Positions 5,614-6,026 of a stretch of DNA of 6,026 nucleotides are shown piece by piece (the first letter of the stretch is position 1; each line of letters begins with the position of its first letter). The stretch is from an uncultured euryarchaeote (GTDB taxonomy: Archaea; Thermoplasmatota; Thermoplasmata; UBA10834), in the NCBI GenBank assembly GCA_937872085.1, contig CALMQK010000114.1, positions 1 through 6,026 on the forward strand, given 5' to 3'. The notes below the pieces were generated by a model, which saw nothing but the letters and a program-made list of their open reading frames with translations, was not told the DNA's origin and made no database searches. Both the position numbers and the translations under genes were made by a program.

Positions 5614-5811
5614 AATGGAAGGTGCAATAGGCATCGCGACATCTTGTTTCATATGGGCCATTAATCCGAACGTCTCCTCTTCTCCACACTTACCTCGGTG
5701 GAGGGTTGGTTTTCACTGATCGCGAAATAGGCAACCTTCTTGCATCCGACGATTATTCTAAGTATGATACAGACAATGCTCATTCGAGCCTTCAGTCTCG
5801 AGGGCTGGAAG
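5614..5811. other. Spacer between the two MttB-family genes
   Basis: These 198 nt contain no supported gene. The spacer holds a stem-loop at 5682-5703 and an AT-richer stretch (GATTATTC, about 5750-5757) that could include a promoter for the second methyltransferase. The spacing argues that the two paralogs need not be one transcription unit. Confidence 0.4.
5682..5713 (+). terminator. Candidate terminator after the first MttB-family gene
   Basis: CTCCAC (5682-5687) pairs with GTGGAG (5698-5703) across a 10-nt loop, with G-T wobbles extending the stem. TTTT follows at 5710-5713. The stem is short and the U-run is modest and 6 nt away, so this is a moderate candidate only. Confidence 0.35.
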
Positions 5812-6026
5812 ATGTCTATGTCGACCTTCTCAGTGAAGAGAGGCCTCGGCGAGCTTACTGTCCTCACCGAAGCACAGAGGAAGGAAATCCACGAGCGTTC
5901 GCTAGAGCTTCTGGAAACGATGGGGCTGAAAGTATTCAGTGCGGAAGCGCTCGAAATCCTCCGCAGGAACGGCGCGAATGTCGAGACGGACACCAAGATA
6001 GCCCGAATGCCTCGCTCGCTCGTCGA
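5812..6026 (+). CDS. Second MttB-superfamily methyltransferase, N-terminal part (cut by window end)
   Basis: About 71 codons are visible before the window ends. The segment IHERSLELLETMGLKVFSAEA (about residues 24-44) followed by ILRRNGANV and MPRSLV aligns with HAASLRILERSGACVRSATA, LLKDAGAKV and FPESMV of the first MttB-family gene, so the two are paralogs at the usual N-terminal region of the family. The start at 5812 is preferred because GAGGG lies 7 nt upstream. ATGs at 5764 and 5776 are in frame with no SD, and the frame is closed by TAG at 5728-5730. The leading 23 residues before the homology include LGELTVLTEAQRKE, typical of longer family members. Whether it uses pyrrolysine cannot be seen. 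It probably acts on a related methylated amine. Confidence 0.8.
   Translation, partial: MSMSTFSVKRGLGELTVLTEAQRKEIHERSLELLETMGLKVFSAEALEILRRNGANVETDTKIARMPRSLV

Overview
The window is about 6.0 kb of roughly 55% GC DNA, densely packed with small-molecule metabolism genes. Frequent AGG/AGA arginine and ATA isoleucine codons, starts split between ATG, GTG and TTG, good Shine-Dalgarno (SD) sequences, and tandem MttB-superfamily methyltransferases suggest an anaerobic archaeon, for example a Thermoplasmata- or Bathyarchaeia-like lineage. An anaerobic bacterium cannot be excluded from sequence reading alone. There are no rRNA or tRNA genes, no CRISPR array and no recognisable transposase.

Left part (1-2519): a small 4-oxalocrotonate-tautomerase-like protein (97-300, +) converges on a PLP-dependent threonine/serine dehydratase-like enzyme (347-1351, -), with a hairpin in the 46-nt gap. 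The dehydratase is divergent from an ornithine cyclodeaminase / mu-crystallin family protein (1542-2519, +). A dehydratase paired with an imine/iminoacid-reductase-type protein is a recurring metabolic arrangement (BhcB/BhcD, EutB/EutC). Just before the cyclodeaminase-family gene there is a strong SD and an 11-codon reading frame whose stop overlaps its GTG start.

Middle (2520-2937): about 420 nt with no convincing gene. It holds an AT-rich TATA-like stretch, a pair of 15-nt direct repeats, possible RNA stems, and the third copy of a short dispersed repeat. The other two copies lie at 1-30 and 1364-1393. All three are in the same orientation, 1.36-1.40 kb apart.

Right part (2938-6026): a clear carboxynorspermidine decarboxylase (NspC), then an MttB-superfamily methyltransferase of 477 residues with no in-frame amber codon. 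After a 198-nt spacer with a candidate terminator comes the start of a second MttB-family paralog cut by the window edge. The MttB-like proteins probably demethylate an unidentified quaternary or tertiary amine onto a corrinoid protein, which is not in the window. Together the genes suggest amine and amino-acid catabolism plus polyamine synthesis, but a single shared pathway is inference. I see no clearly new defence or mobile system. The main unexplained items are the dispersed repeat, the mini-ORF leader and the unknown substrates of the methyltransferase pair and of the dehydratase/reductase pair.
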